Positions 1-6,704 are shown, counted from the first letter of the stretch. The stretch: 9,290 nucleotides of DNA from an uncultured Verrucomicrobiota bacterium (GCA_937894535.1 CALBHI010000129.1:1-9290), one strand, 5' to 3'. Notes: generated from the sequence alone by a model not told the origin. Translations and numbers: made by a program.

Positions 1-549
1 GTATTCGCGCGAGAGTTCGAGGGTCTCCGAGCTGATCGCGTAGGCCATGATGGCGGCGAGCCAGCGCGGCGGCACCACCCCGGCAGCCTTGAGGTACTCG
101 TGCATGATCGTGGTGGTGGCCCCGGCGCCGGACCGGATATCGGCAAACAGGTCGCGGGCCTGGTGGCAGCGCGTGTGGCAATGGTGATCGACCACGGCAA
201 TCGGCTTCACGAACGGCGGGATGGTGATGTTGGTCGACCACGGGGCGGTATCGACGAGGATGGCATACATCGGCCGGCTCGGAGGGACCAGCGAACTGGT
301 GCGGACCCATTTGTAGCGGAGGCGCTTGAGTAATTCCTTGTTTTCGGCGCGGGAAACGGTGCCGTTGAAGGCGATCTGGCTGTGTATGCCGAACTTCTTG
401 ACCAGCAGCAGGTGCATCGCCGCAGCGGAAGCCAACGCGTCGGGATCGGGATAATCGTGCGGCATGATGAGAATGCGCCGTTTGTGCGGGAGGATCGCAC
501 CCAGCTGGTCAATGCGCTTTTCAGCGGCGGATCGTTCGACATCATTCAT
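1..549 (-). CDS. DHH-family phosphoesterase (NrnA-like), N-terminal part, cut by left window edge
   Basis: The first 183 codons run from an ATG at 549 to the window edge without a stop. The product looks like a DHH/DHHA1 phosphoesterase, a metal-dependent family that includes the nanoRNase/pAp phosphatase NrnA. Visible motifs are HDYPDPD at residues 31-37 (motif I), VDT with Asp100 (motif II), VVDHH at 119-123 (the DHH signature) and RSGAGATTT at 139-147. Near the edge lies SSET at 173-176, where many relatives have TDT, so an acidic residue is kept as Glu. The DHHA1 substrate-binding domain would lie outside the window. The start is uncertain: an in-frame GTG lies four codons upstream (561), just after a TGA, and neither start has a clear Shine-Dalgarno sequence. 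It follows fabF after 122 bases and may be co-transcribed or have its own promoter. The substrate (nanoRNA, pAp or cyclic dinucleotide product) cannot be told from this part. Confidence 0.85.
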   Translation of the reverse strand, partial: MNDVERSAAEKRIDQLGAILPHKRRILIMPHDYPDPDALASAAAMHLLLVKKFGIHSQIAFNGTVSRAENKELLKRLRYKWVRTSSLVPPSRPMYAILVDTAPWSTNITIPPFVKPIAVVDHHCHTRCHQARDLFADIRSGAGATTTIMHEYLKAAGVVPPRWLAAIMAYAISSETLELSREY

Positions 550-590
550 GGCATTACGCACTCACGAACGGAACACGCACCACGCTCACT

Positions 591-658
591 GGCCCCTGAA
601 ACCCTGCCCCGTGCATCCCTGCGCCCTTGAACCCTTGCACCCTGTTCCCCTGCCCTCG
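591..658 (-). repeat. Degenerate 7-8 base G-rich tandem repeat between fabF and the DHH gene
   Basis: On the plus strand the stretch reads as successive units ending in CCCTG or CCCTTG (one CCCCGTG variant). Units end at 598, 606, 613, 621, 629, 637, 644 and 652, a spacing of 7 or 8 bases. On the transcribed strand this is a series of CAGGG/CAAGGG units, so the RNA carries about nine runs of three or more G. The unit length does not respect codons and the region is outside both genes. It could be a remnant of a short-unit tandem repeat, a G-quadruplex-forming leader or trailer, or simply a biased spacer. No function can be assigned from one copy. Confidence 0.7.
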
Positions 659-670
659 CCGCGTTCGGCG
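657..670 (-). other. Small GC hairpin just after fabF stop
   Basis: A perfect 5-bp inverted repeat (CGCCG/CGGCG with a 4-base loop) begins one base after the fabF stop codon in transcript order. It is followed by G-rich repeats rather than a U tract, so it is at best a weak 3'-end structure and not a convincing intrinsic terminator. Confidence 0.35.
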
Positions 671-671
671 C

Positions 672-1916
672 TTACTCCAACGCCTTGAAACACAAGGTCG
701 CGTTGTGGCCGCCGAAGCCGAGGGAGTTGTTGAGGCAGGCCTTGACCTTCTTTTCGCGCGCGGTATGCGGCACGTAGTCGAGGTCGCAATTCGGGTCGGG
801 ATTGTCGAGGTTGATGGTCGGCGGGATCACGCCGTACTTGATGGTCAGGGCGCAGGCGATCGATTCGATGCCGCCGGCCGCGCCGAGGGTGTGGCCGGTC
901 ATCGACTTGTTCGAACTGATCATGACCTTGCGCGCGTTGTCTTCACCGAGCGCCCGTTTGATGGCCATGGTCTCGCACTTGTCGTTGAGCTCGGTGCTGG
1001 TCCCGTGGGCATTGATGTAGTCGATCTGGTCGGGATTGAGTCCGGCATCCTGGATGGCCAGCTCCATGCCACGGGCGGCACCGCGGCCGAATTCGTCGGG
1101 CGCGGTGATGTGGTAGGCATCGCAGGTGCGGCCGTACCCGGCCAGTTCACAGTAGATGTTCGCGCCGCGTTTCTTTGCGTGCTCGTATTCCTCGATGACC
1201 AGGGTGGCGGCACCCTCGGAGATGACGAAGCCGTCGCGGTCGCGGTCAAACGGACGCGAGGCTTGTTGCGGCGCATCGTTGCGCTGGCTCAGGGCATGCA
1301 TGGCGCAGAATCCGCCGACGCCGAGTTCGTTCAGCGAGGCTTCCGAACCGCCCACCACCATGACCTCGGCTTCGCCGTGCTGGATCAGGCGCATCGCCTC
1401 GCCGATCGAATGGGTGGCCGAAGCGCAGGCTGAGGTGATGCAGAAATTGGGACCGCGCAGGCCGTATTCGATGGCGATGTGGCCGGCGGTGATGTTCGTG
1501 ATCATCTGGGGGATCATGAACGGGGAAAAACGGGACGGGCCCTTGGCGGCCAGGACGCGGGACTGGTCGAGCAGGACCTGGATGCCGCCAATGCCGGAGG
1601 CATAGATCACCCCGGCGCGTTCGAGATCAATCGCGGATGGGTCGAGACCCGAATCCTTGAAGGCCAGCTTGCCCGAGGCGATGCCGAGCACGCTGAACGG
1701 GTCCATGCGCCGCTGTTCCTTCGGGGTGACAAAGTCGATCGCGTTGAATTCGATGACCTGGCCGCCGATACGCGAACGGAAGGCGGAGGCATCGAAGTGG
1801 GTCAGTAGTCCGATGCCGGATACACCGCCGGTGAGGCGTTCCCAGAACTTACCCAATTCGCAGCCCAGCGGGGAGACGACCCCGAGGCCCGTTACGACAA
1901 CACGACGTTTGCTCAT
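672..1916 (-). CDS. fabF: Beta-ketoacyl-ACP synthase II (KAS II)
   Basis: FabF carries out the decarboxylative condensation of malonyl-ACP with a growing acyl-ACP, the chain-extending step of type II fatty acid synthesis in the cytoplasm. The 414-residue product matches the usual size (about 413). It opens with the typical RRVVVTGLGVVSPLG. The catalytic cysteine is Cys164 in TSACASATHS, and the two histidines are His304 in NAHGTSTELND and His342 in KSMTGHTLGAAGG, with Lys337 close by. The glycine-rich NNSLGFGGHN lies near the C terminus. The frame stays open upstream to a TTG at 1976, but the MSKRR start at 1916 matches the family N terminus. No Shine-Dalgarno sequence precedes it; instead a strong hairpin ends 10 bases before the ATG. 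It is separated from acpP by 75 bases, the longest gap within the fab cluster, which suggests expression is uncoupled from acpP. Confidence 0.97.
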   Translation of the reverse strand: MSKRRVVVTGLGVVSPLGCELGKFWERLTGGVSGIGLLTHFDASAFRSRIGGQVIEFNAIDFVTPKEQRRMDPFSVLGIASGKLAFKDSGLDPSAIDLERAGVIYASGIGGIQVLLDQSRVLAAKGPSRFSPFMIPQMITNITAGHIAIEYGLRGPNFCITSACASATHSIGEAMRLIQHGEAEVMVVGGSEASLNELGVGGFCAMHALSQRNDAPQQASRPFDRDRDGFVISEGAATLVIEEYEHAKKRGANIYCELAGYGRTCDAYHITAPDEFGRGAARGMELAIQDAGLNPDQIDYINAHGTSTELNDKCETMAIKRALGEDNARKVMISSNKSMTGHTLGAAGGIESIACALTIKYGVIPPTINLDNPDPNCDLDYVPHTAREKKVKACLNNSLGFGGHNATLCFKALE

Positions 1917-1918
1917 GG

Positions 1919-1960
1919 AAAGAAACCCGGGAAGACCAGCCGCTAGGCCGGTCTTCCCGG
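1919..1960 (-). terminator. Terminator-like hairpin (attenuator) between acpP and fabF
   Basis: Bases 1927-1941 pair with 1946-1960 around a 4-base loop (1942-1945). This gives a 15-bp stem that is perfect except for one position (1938/1949), which becomes a G-U wobble in the minus-strand RNA. Transcribed in the acpP direction, the stem is followed by G, UUU, C, UUU, CC and then the fabF AUG. That is an interrupted U tract, so termination is likely partial rather than complete. There is no U tract on the other side, so the signal is one-directional. The position fits the common need for far more ACP than condensing enzyme. It could also stabilise the 3' end of upstream acpP mRNA or limit ribosome access to fabF. 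Confidence 0.7.
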
Positions 1961-1991
1961 AGCAATCATGCAACAAGGAACAACAACGGAA

Positions 1992-2231
1992 TTAACCGTT
2001 GAAGCCTTTGCCCTTCAGGTAGCTGACGACGGCGCCGACGGTGGTCAGCTTCTCGGCGTCTTCATCCGGAATTTCGGCACCGAATTCCTCTTCGAACGCC
2101 ATGACGAGCTCGACGGTGTCGAGGGAGTCGGCGCCGAGGTCTTCGATGAACGAAGCTTCGTTGGTGACCTGTTCCGCGTTCACGCCGAGCTGCTCGACGA
2201 TGATTTCCTTTACTTTCTCTTCCAGTGCCAT
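1992..2231 (-). CDS. acpP: Acyl carrier protein
   Basis: AcpP is the small acidic carrier that holds acyl intermediates as thioesters on a 4'-phosphopantetheine arm and shuttles them between the Fab enzymes, PlsX and acyltransferases. The 79-residue product is the standard size and is strongly acidic. The attachment site is Ser36 in DLGADSLDTVELV, the classic DSL motif at the start of helix II, followed by the acidic recognition helix with EEEFGAEIPDEDAEKL. Start choice is supported by a strong Shine-Dalgarno sequence. It lies 27 bases after fabG and is followed by a terminator-like hairpin before fabF, consistent with higher expression of acpP than of fabF. Identity is essentially certain. 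Confidence 0.98.
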   Translation of the reverse strand: MALEEKVKEIIVEQLGVNAEQVTNEASFIEDLGADSLDTVELVMAFEEEFGAEIPDEDAEKLTTVGAVVSYLKGKGFNG

Positions 2232-2238
2232 GACGTAT

Positions 2239-2246
2239 CTCCTTCT
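2239..2246 (-). promoter_or_regulatory. Strong ribosome binding site of acpP
   Basis: The minus strand reads AGAAGGAG, 7 bases before the acpP ATG. It is the best Shine-Dalgarno match in the fab part of the window, where several other genes have weak or no match. This fits the high protein level expected for ACP. Confidence 0.75.
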
Positions 2247-2258
2247 GCGTTAAGTTTC

Positions 2259-3002
2259 CTACTGCATCACCATTCCACCGCAGATCGATATGACCTGCCC
2301 GGTGATGTAAGCGGAACGATCGCCGGCCAAAAAGACGGCGAGGTTGGCCACATCTTCCGGTTTACCGTACCGTCCCAGCGGTATGGAATCCAACATCTTC
2401 TTCTGCAAATCCTCGGGTATTTTTTCGGTCATCCGGGTCTCGATGAACCCGGGCGCGATGGCATTGGCCCGCACGTTGCGGGAAGCAAGCTCGCGGGCGA
2501 CCGACTTGGTGAAGGCGATGATGCCGCCCTTGGAGGCCGAGTAGTTCCCCTGCCCCGGGTTTCCAATCAGGCCGATGATCGAGGCAATATTGACGATCGA
2601 ACCGGTGCGCTGCTTCATCATCACCCGGGCCACGGCCTTGGAAAAGAGGAATACGCTCTTGAGGTTAACGTTGATCACGTCGTCCCAATCCTGTTCGGAC
2701 ATCCGGATAAGCAGGCCGTCCTTGGTGATGCCGGCATTGTTGACCATGATGTCGATCCGGCCCCATTGCTTGGCCACATCGTCCACCGTCTGCTGGACGG
2801 CCTCGGCCTGGGCGACATTCATCGCATAGGAGAGAACCCGGCGTCCGGTGGCGGTAACGAGGGTGGCAGTCGAGGCGAGACGCTCCTGGTTCTGGCCGCA
2901 GATGGCGACGTCGGCACCGGCGCGGGCGAGCGCCTCGGCGACGGCTTGACCGATGCCCCCGCTGGCCCCGGTCACGATGGCTGTTTTACCTGCAAGTTCC
3001 AT
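2259..3002 (-). CDS. fabG: 3-oxoacyl-ACP reductase (ketoacyl reductase)
   Basis: FabG reduces 3-oxoacyl-ACP to (R)-3-hydroxyacyl-ACP with NADPH, the first reduction of each fatty acid elongation cycle. The 247-residue product is a classical short-chain dehydrogenase. The dinucleotide-binding motif TGASGGIG is at residues 11-18, NNAG at 88-91, and the catalytic tetrad is Asn113, Ser141, Tyr154 and Lys158 (NYSASK). The SDR PG motif follows as APGFIETRMT. The C terminus has the usual SAYITGQVISICGGM. The motif has Gly where E. coli FabG has Arg (TGASRGIG); many FabG proteins vary here, so cofactor preference cannot be fixed from it. It lies 18 bases after fabD with only a weak GGA element upstream. 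Placement between fabD and acpP makes FabG far more likely than another SDR. Confidence 0.96.
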   Translation of the reverse strand: MELAGKTAIVTGASGGIGQAVAEALARAGADVAICGQNQERLASTATLVTATGRRVLSYAMNVAQAEAVQQTVDDVAKQWGRIDIMVNNAGITKDGLLIRMSEQDWDDVINVNLKSVFLFSKAVARVMMKQRTGSIVNIASIIGLIGNPGQGNYSASKGGIIAFTKSVARELASRNVRANAIAPGFIETRMTEKIPEDLQKKMLDSIPLGRYGKPEDVANLAVFLAGDRSAYITGQVISICGGMVMQ

Positions 3003-3020
3003 AAAGCGAATTCCGGCGCC

Positions 3021-3941
3021 TCAGATCGCCAAGGCTTCCAGTTGTGAAAGTTCCTGTATGCTATGCGTTGAGGCATTCTTGTCAATACGCTTGACCAGTC
3101 CGCTCAATACTTTTCCGGGGCCGCACTCGAGGTAGGTGGTGATGCCCTGGGCGGCCATCCACTCAATTCCCTGGTACCAACGGACCGAACGGTACACCTG
3201 CTGGACCATCGCGTCGCGAATGGCGGCGGGGTCAGCGGCGTGCGGCTGGCCGGTGACATTGGCGATGACCGGGAGGCTGGGCGTGGCGAAATCGACCGCG
3301 GCGAGGAAATCGGCAAAGCGGTCGGCCGCGGGTTTCATCAGCGAGGAGTGGAACGCGCCGGCGACATTGAGGCGGATGGCCTTGCGGATGCCGAGTTCCT
3401 TGGCCTTGACCTCGGCGGCATCAATCGACTCCTTGGTGCCGCTGAGTACGGTCTGCTCACGGGCATTCAGGTTGGCCATCTCGGCACCGGTGGCTTCACA
3501 GAGGGCCTGCAGTTGGCTGTCTTCGGCACCGAGCACGCTGAGCATCGAGCCGGGGCGTTGTTCGCAGGCTTCCTGCATCAGGCGTCCGCGGGCTTCAAGG
3601 ACCTTCAGGGTGGCGTCGAACGAGAGCACGCCGGCGAGGTGCAGTGCGGTCCATTCGCCGGAACTGAGGCCGGCGAGGGCGCGCGGGGCGAGGCCGGGAA
3701 ACTTCGCCTTCACCGCCTGCCATGCGGCAACCGAGGCGACAAAGATCGCGGGTTGGGCGTGCGCGGAGATGGTGAGCTTTTCGATCGGACCGTCGAACGA
3801 GATCGCGGCGAGGTCAAACCCGAGGATCTGCGCGGCGCGGTCGTAGAGGGCGCGGGCGGCAGGATCGGCTTCGGCGAATGATTTGCCCATGCCGACGCTC
3901 TGGGCGCCCTGGCCGGGAAACAGGATAGCGGTGGTGGTCAT
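3021..3941 (-). CDS. fabD: Malonyl-CoA:ACP transacylase
   Basis: FabD transfers the malonyl group from malonyl-CoA to ACP, supplying the extender for FabH and FabF. With the chosen start the product is 306 residues, close to E. coli FabD. It begins MTTTAILFPGQGAQ, carrying the GQGAQ motif at 10-14. The nucleophile is Ser93 in GLSSGEW (91-97), Arg118 in EARGRLM matches the malonyl-carboxylate-binding arginine, and His198 in GAFHSSLM completes the dyad. The elbow is unusual, with Leu where most FabD proteins have His in GHSxGE. An ATG four codons upstream (3953) also opens the frame, but the ATG at 3941 forms an ATGA overlap with the fabH stop and has GGAG at the right distance, so it is preferred. 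Translation is probably coupled to fabH. Confidence 0.96.
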   Translation of the reverse strand: MTTTAILFPGQGAQSVGMGKSFAEADPAARALYDRAAQILGFDLAAISFDGPIEKLTISAHAQPAIFVASVAAWQAVKAKFPGLAPRALAGLSSGEWTALHLAGVLSFDATLKVLEARGRLMQEACEQRPGSMLSVLGAEDSQLQALCEATGAEMANLNAREQTVLSGTKESIDAAEVKAKELGIRKAIRLNVAGAFHSSLMKPAADRFADFLAAVDFATPSLPVIANVTGQPHAADPAAIRDAMVQQVYRSVRWYQGIEWMAAQGITTYLECGPGKVLSGLVKRIDKNASTHSIQELSQLEALAI

Positions 3942-4981
3942 GGCAGACTCCATTCGAGCAGGCTGGCACCCCAGACAAAACCGCCGCCAAAGGCGACGAG
4001 CAGGACGAGGTCGCCCTGTTTCAGGCGGCCCGTGCGGTAGGCTTCATCCAAGGCGATGATGACCGAGGCGGCGGAGGTATTTCCGAAGCGGTCGAGGTTG
4101 ACGAAATAACGGGACTCATCACCGCCCAAGCGATCGCTGATGGCCTTGATGATGCGCATATTGGCCTGGTGCGGGATGATCAGGGTGAGGTCGTCGACAT
4201 CGAGCCCGGTTTCCTCGAGGGTCTGGCGGGCGGCACTGATCATGCAGGTGACGGCGTGCTTGAAGACTTCGCGGCCGTCCATCTTCATGTAGTGCAGCTT
4301 CTGTTTCAGTGTTTCCTCGCTGGCCGGAAAACGGCTGCCGCCGGCGGGAAGCTTCAACAGGTCGGCCAGGCTGCCGTCGGAGCGCAACACGGAATGGATC
4401 AAGCCATGCCCCTGCCCCGGCTTCGCGGGCTGGACCACGGCAGCGCCGGCCGCATCGCCGAACAGCACGCACAGCGAGCGGTCGGACCAGTCGGTGATCG
4501 TGCTGATCTTCTCGGCGCCGATCACCAGGGCGGTCTCGTAGGTGCCGTTGGCGATGAACTGCTTGGCCACATCGAGCGAATAGAGGAAACCGGAACAGGC
4601 GGCTTCGAGGTCAAAGCAAAAGGCGTTTTTCGCGCCGATCTGGTCCTGCACAAAACAGGCGGTGTTCGGAAACACCATATCGGGGGTGATGGTGGCGACG
4701 ATGATCAGGTCGATCTGCTCGGCGGTCACCCCGGCGGCGGCCATGGCGCGGCGGGCGGCTTCGGCGGCCATGAACGAGGTGGTTTCCTCGGCGTTGGCGA
4801 TGCGGCGTTCGCGGATGCCGGTACGTTCCTGGATCCACTGGTCGGTGGTCTCGACGATCTTCTCGAGGTCGGCGTTGGTCATCACCCGCTGCGGCACGTA
4901 GGAGCCGGTACCGGTGATGGCGACAGGGCGGACCGGCCGCGCAGGAGGGGCCTTCAGTTTACCGGCAAGCGTTGGATTCAT
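3938..4981 (-). CDS. fabH: Beta-ketoacyl-ACP synthase III (KAS III)
   Basis: FabH starts fatty acid synthesis by condensing acetyl-CoA (or a branched acyl-CoA) with malonyl-ACP. The catalytic triad is visible: Cys129 in DLEAACSGFLY, His271 in IIPHQANMRII and Asn301 in RFGNTSAAS. RTGIRERRI at residues 53-61 and Trp49 fit the CoA-binding region, and the C terminus has the family's LLVAFGGGFVWGASLLEW. At 347 residues it is about 30 longer than E. coli FabH. Part of this is an N-terminal tail of about 19 residues rich in Pro, Ala and Lys/Arg before VAITGTGSYVP; about 10 more residues lie between the catalytic Cys and His. The start gives a 4-base ATGA overlap with the plsX stop and no better in-frame start is seen, so translation is probably coupled to plsX. 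Primer preference cannot be read from the sequence. Confidence 0.96.
   Translation of the reverse strand: MNPTLAGKLKAPPARPVRPVAITGTGSYVPQRVMTNADLEKIVETTDQWIQERTGIRERRIANAEETTSFMAAEAARRAMAAAGVTAEQIDLIIVATITPDMVFPNTACFVQDQIGAKNAFCFDLEAACSGFLYSLDVAKQFIANGTYETALVIGAEKISTITDWSDRSLCVLFGDAAGAAVVQPAKPGQGHGLIHSVLRSDGSLADLLKLPAGGSRFPASEETLKQKLHYMKMDGREVFKHAVTCMISAARQTLEETGLDVDDLTLIIPHQANMRIIKAISDRLGGDESRYFVNLDRFGNTSAASVIIALDEAYRTGRLKQGDLVLLVAFGGGFVWGASLLEWSLP
3948..3951 (-). promoter_or_regulatory. Ribosome binding site deciding the fabD start
   Basis: GGAG on the minus strand lies 6 bases before the ATG at 3941, inside the last codons of fabH. The alternative upstream ATG at 3953 overlaps this element and has no Shine-Dalgarno sequence of its own, which supports the shorter FabD. 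Confidence 0.6.
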
Positions 4982-5985
4982 GGCGTGGCGTGGAGGCGTT
5001 TGATTTCCTCCACGATCAGGTGGTTGATGTCGTGGCGCAAGGCCTCGGTGGCGGAACGGATGCCGTTGAAGGCCGCGACGGACGAGGACGAGCCATGGCC
5101 GATGTAGCAGATGCCATTCACGCCAAGCAGCGGAGCGCCACCGTAGGTCTCGGGATCGATCTTCCGCTTGAACGATTTCAACGCGCCGCGCAGCAGCAAG
5201 GCACCGAGGATACGGATGGGGTTGGCGGTGAATTCCGATTTCAACCAGGTGCTGATGGCGTGGCCGACGCTTTCGCTGGTTTTCAGGATGACATTGCCGA
5301 CGAACCCGTCGCAGACGACAACGTCGATGTCACCCTCAAACAGGTCATGGCCCTCGATGTTGCCGGCGAAATTCAGGTGGCTCTTCTCGAGCAGGCCAAA
5401 GGTTTCCTTGGTGGTCTCGTTGCCTTTCGCGTCCTCCTCGCCGATGCTCATCAGACCGACCTTGGGCTTGTCCACGCCGAGGATGTGGCGCGAATACACG
5501 GTGCCCATGGCGGCGAACTGGAGCAGGATGTCGGGGGAGCAATCGGTGGTGGCCCCGGCGTCGATCAGCACGAACGGCTTGGTCGGCGACGGGAACACGG
5601 TGGCGATGCCGGGTCGGGTGACCCCTTCCAGGGTGCGGAGGCGCAACTGGCTGGAGGCCACGGCGGCACCGGTGCTGCCGGCGGAAAACACCGCGTCGGC
5701 TTCGCCGGTCTTCACCAGCTCCACCGAACGGGCGATCGAGGAATCCTTTTTGCGGCGCACGGCGATGGCCGGCGACTCGTCCATCCCCACGACCTCGGAG
5801 GCATGGCGGACGGCGATGTTCGACGGGGTCGGGCCGTGCTTGGCCAGCTCGGCTTCGATCGCCTGCTGGTTACCGACCAGAAACAGGGTCTTGATATTGG
5901 TCAGCGTGCGAGCCGCACGGACCGCGCCGGCGACGATCTCACGAGGGGCGAAATCGCCGCCCATGGCATCAACGGCAATGCGCAT
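4978..5985 (-). CDS. plsX: Phosphate acyltransferase PlsX
   Basis: PlsX converts acyl-ACP and phosphate to acyl-phosphate, the donor used by PlsY for the first acylation of glycerol-3-phosphate, so it connects FAS II to membrane phospholipids. It is a soluble, peripherally membrane-associated enzyme. The 335-residue product has the family N terminus RIAVDAMGGDFAP, then SAGSTGA, IDAGAT (usually DVGAN), SIGEEDAKGNE, and the well-kept GNIEGHDLFEGDIDVVVCDG followed by FVGNVILKTSE. No gaps or breaks are seen. It starts 4 bases after rpmF with no clear Shine-Dalgarno sequence and ends in an ATGA overlap with fabH. This is the classic rpmF-plsX-fabH arrangement, which ties membrane lipid synthesis to growth. 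Confidence 0.97.
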   Translation of the reverse strand: MRIAVDAMGGDFAPREIVAGAVRAARTLTNIKTLFLVGNQQAIEAELAKHGPTPSNIAVRHASEVVGMDESPAIAVRRKKDSSIARSVELVKTGEADAVFSAGSTGAAVASSQLRLRTLEGVTRPGIATVFPSPTKPFVLIDAGATTDCSPDILLQFAAMGTVYSRHILGVDKPKVGLMSIGEEDAKGNETTKETFGLLEKSHLNFAGNIEGHDLFEGDIDVVVCDGFVGNVILKTSESVGHAISTWLKSEFTANPIRILGALLLRGALKSFKRKIDPETYGGAPLLGVNGICYIGHGSSSSVAAFNGIRSATEALRHDINHLIVEEIKRLHATP

Positions 5986-5989
5986 GTAA

Positions 5990-6175
5990 TCAGTCGTCGG
6001 ACTTGATGGTCAGGACCTGACGGCCGCGGTACATGCCCGTTTCCGGGTTGACCCGGTGCGGGAGGTGCAGCCCGCCGCCCTGCTTGTCCTCGGCGGCGTT
6101 CGGATAGTCCTTCTTGTGGGATGCCTGGCGCTGGCGGCGCTTCATCCGCGATACACGTCTCTTTGGTACGGCCAT
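5990..6175 (-). CDS. rpmF: 50S ribosomal protein L32 (bL32), zinc-free type
   Basis: This 61-residue, very basic protein is ribosomal protein bL32 of the large subunit. It opens with the diagnostic MAVPKRRVSRMKRRQRQASHK and continues with LHLPHRVNPETGMYRGRQVL. Many bL32 proteins carry four cysteines that bind zinc in the second half; this one has none, so it is the zinc-independent (C-minus) form. GAGG with a suitable gap precedes the ATG. The gene follows DUF177 by 36 bases and precedes plsX by 4. The DUF177-rpmF pair is one of the most conserved neighbourhoods in bacteria. Confidence 0.96.
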   Translation of the reverse strand: MAVPKRRVSRMKRRQRQASHKKDYPNAAEDKQGGGLHLPHRVNPETGMYRGRQVLTIKSDD

Positions 6176-6211
6176 AGTTGTTACCTCGCTACATCAATGC
6201 ATGCCAAACGG

Positions 6212-6673
6212 TTACTTGCGATCCAGGTTATCCAGGATACCCCACGGATTGTCCTCCGGGGGCCGCTCATACCGCTTCATCTCATCCAGGTCGACCCCGG
6301 AGAAGGGACACACGCCCTCCCCCTTCCACGGACAAGCGGGATAGGTCGGTATTTCCACCAAAATATCCTCGCGGATGTCCTCGGAGAGATCGACTTTGTC
6401 GACCCCCTCGGAAATCGGGTAAGCGCGAAGGAAAGACGAAACGGTCAGGAATGTCGAGAAAAATTCGGCGCAACGGCTGCAGAGCAGCTTCACCGGGGCC
6501 TTGAGTGTCCCTTTGACAATCAACTCGTGGGAAACGACATAAGCGAACAAATCGACCTGGATGGGCCCGTCGGCATGGGCAAACCGGTCGTTTTCGAGCT
6601 CAAGCAACTCGCCCGGCACCTCGGCCTGGATAGGGCCGCCATCGGGGGGCAGTTTGGCGATTTCGATGAACAT
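6212..6673 (-). CDS. DUF177 (YceD-like) protein
   Basis: This is a DUF177/YceD family protein, usually encoded just before rpmF and linked to 23S rRNA/large subunit maturation; its exact biochemical role is not settled. With the ATG at 6673 the product has 153 residues. Family marks are LLCSRCAEFF (Cys65, Cys68), the acidic SEDIREDILVEIPTYPAC and a second pair in CPWKGEGVC (Cys114, Cys122), which may bind a metal. The frame stays open to a GTG at 6727 inside coaD, adding 18 Pro-rich residues, but the MFIEIAKL start matches the family N terminus and has GGAG nine bases upstream. The last residues, NPWGILDNLDRK, are typical of the family. The four-cysteine arrangement is kept although the neighbouring bL32 lacks cysteines. 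Confidence 0.88.
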   Translation of the reverse strand: MFIEIAKLPPDGGPIQAEVPGELLELENDRFAHADGPIQVDLFAYVVSHELIVKGTLKAPVKLLCSRCAEFFSTFLTVSSFLRAYPISEGVDKVDLSEDIREDILVEIPTYPACPWKGEGVCPFSGVDLDEMKRYERPPEDNPWGILDNLDRK

Positions 6674-6704
6674 GGACGGTTTCTCCACGGGCGGATCGAC
6701 GGTT

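Noticed and set aside
207..545. A 112-codon minus-strand frame at the left end.
   Set aside because: It overlaps the DHH phosphoesterase in another frame; only the frame starting at 549 gives the DHH motifs and stays open to the edge.
1917..1976. A longer FabF starting at TTG 1976, which would translate through the hairpin.
   Set aside because: The extra 20 residues are not found in the family, and SKRRVVVTGLG is the normal N terminus.
1968..3047. A 359-codon open frame on the plus strand, and similar long plus-strand frames at 627-1433, 3136-3881, 4169-5107 and 4972-6006.
   Set aside because: Each is antisense to a fab or plsX gene with intact catalytic motifs and has low-complexity composition without family signatures.
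672..3941. Ketosynthase, acyltransferase, ketoreductase and carrier protein side by side, suggesting a polyketide cluster.
   Set aside because: All are separate single-domain proteins of standard FAS II length with fabH, plsX and rpmF in the usual order; no chain-length factor, cyclase, tailoring enzyme or multidomain protein is present.
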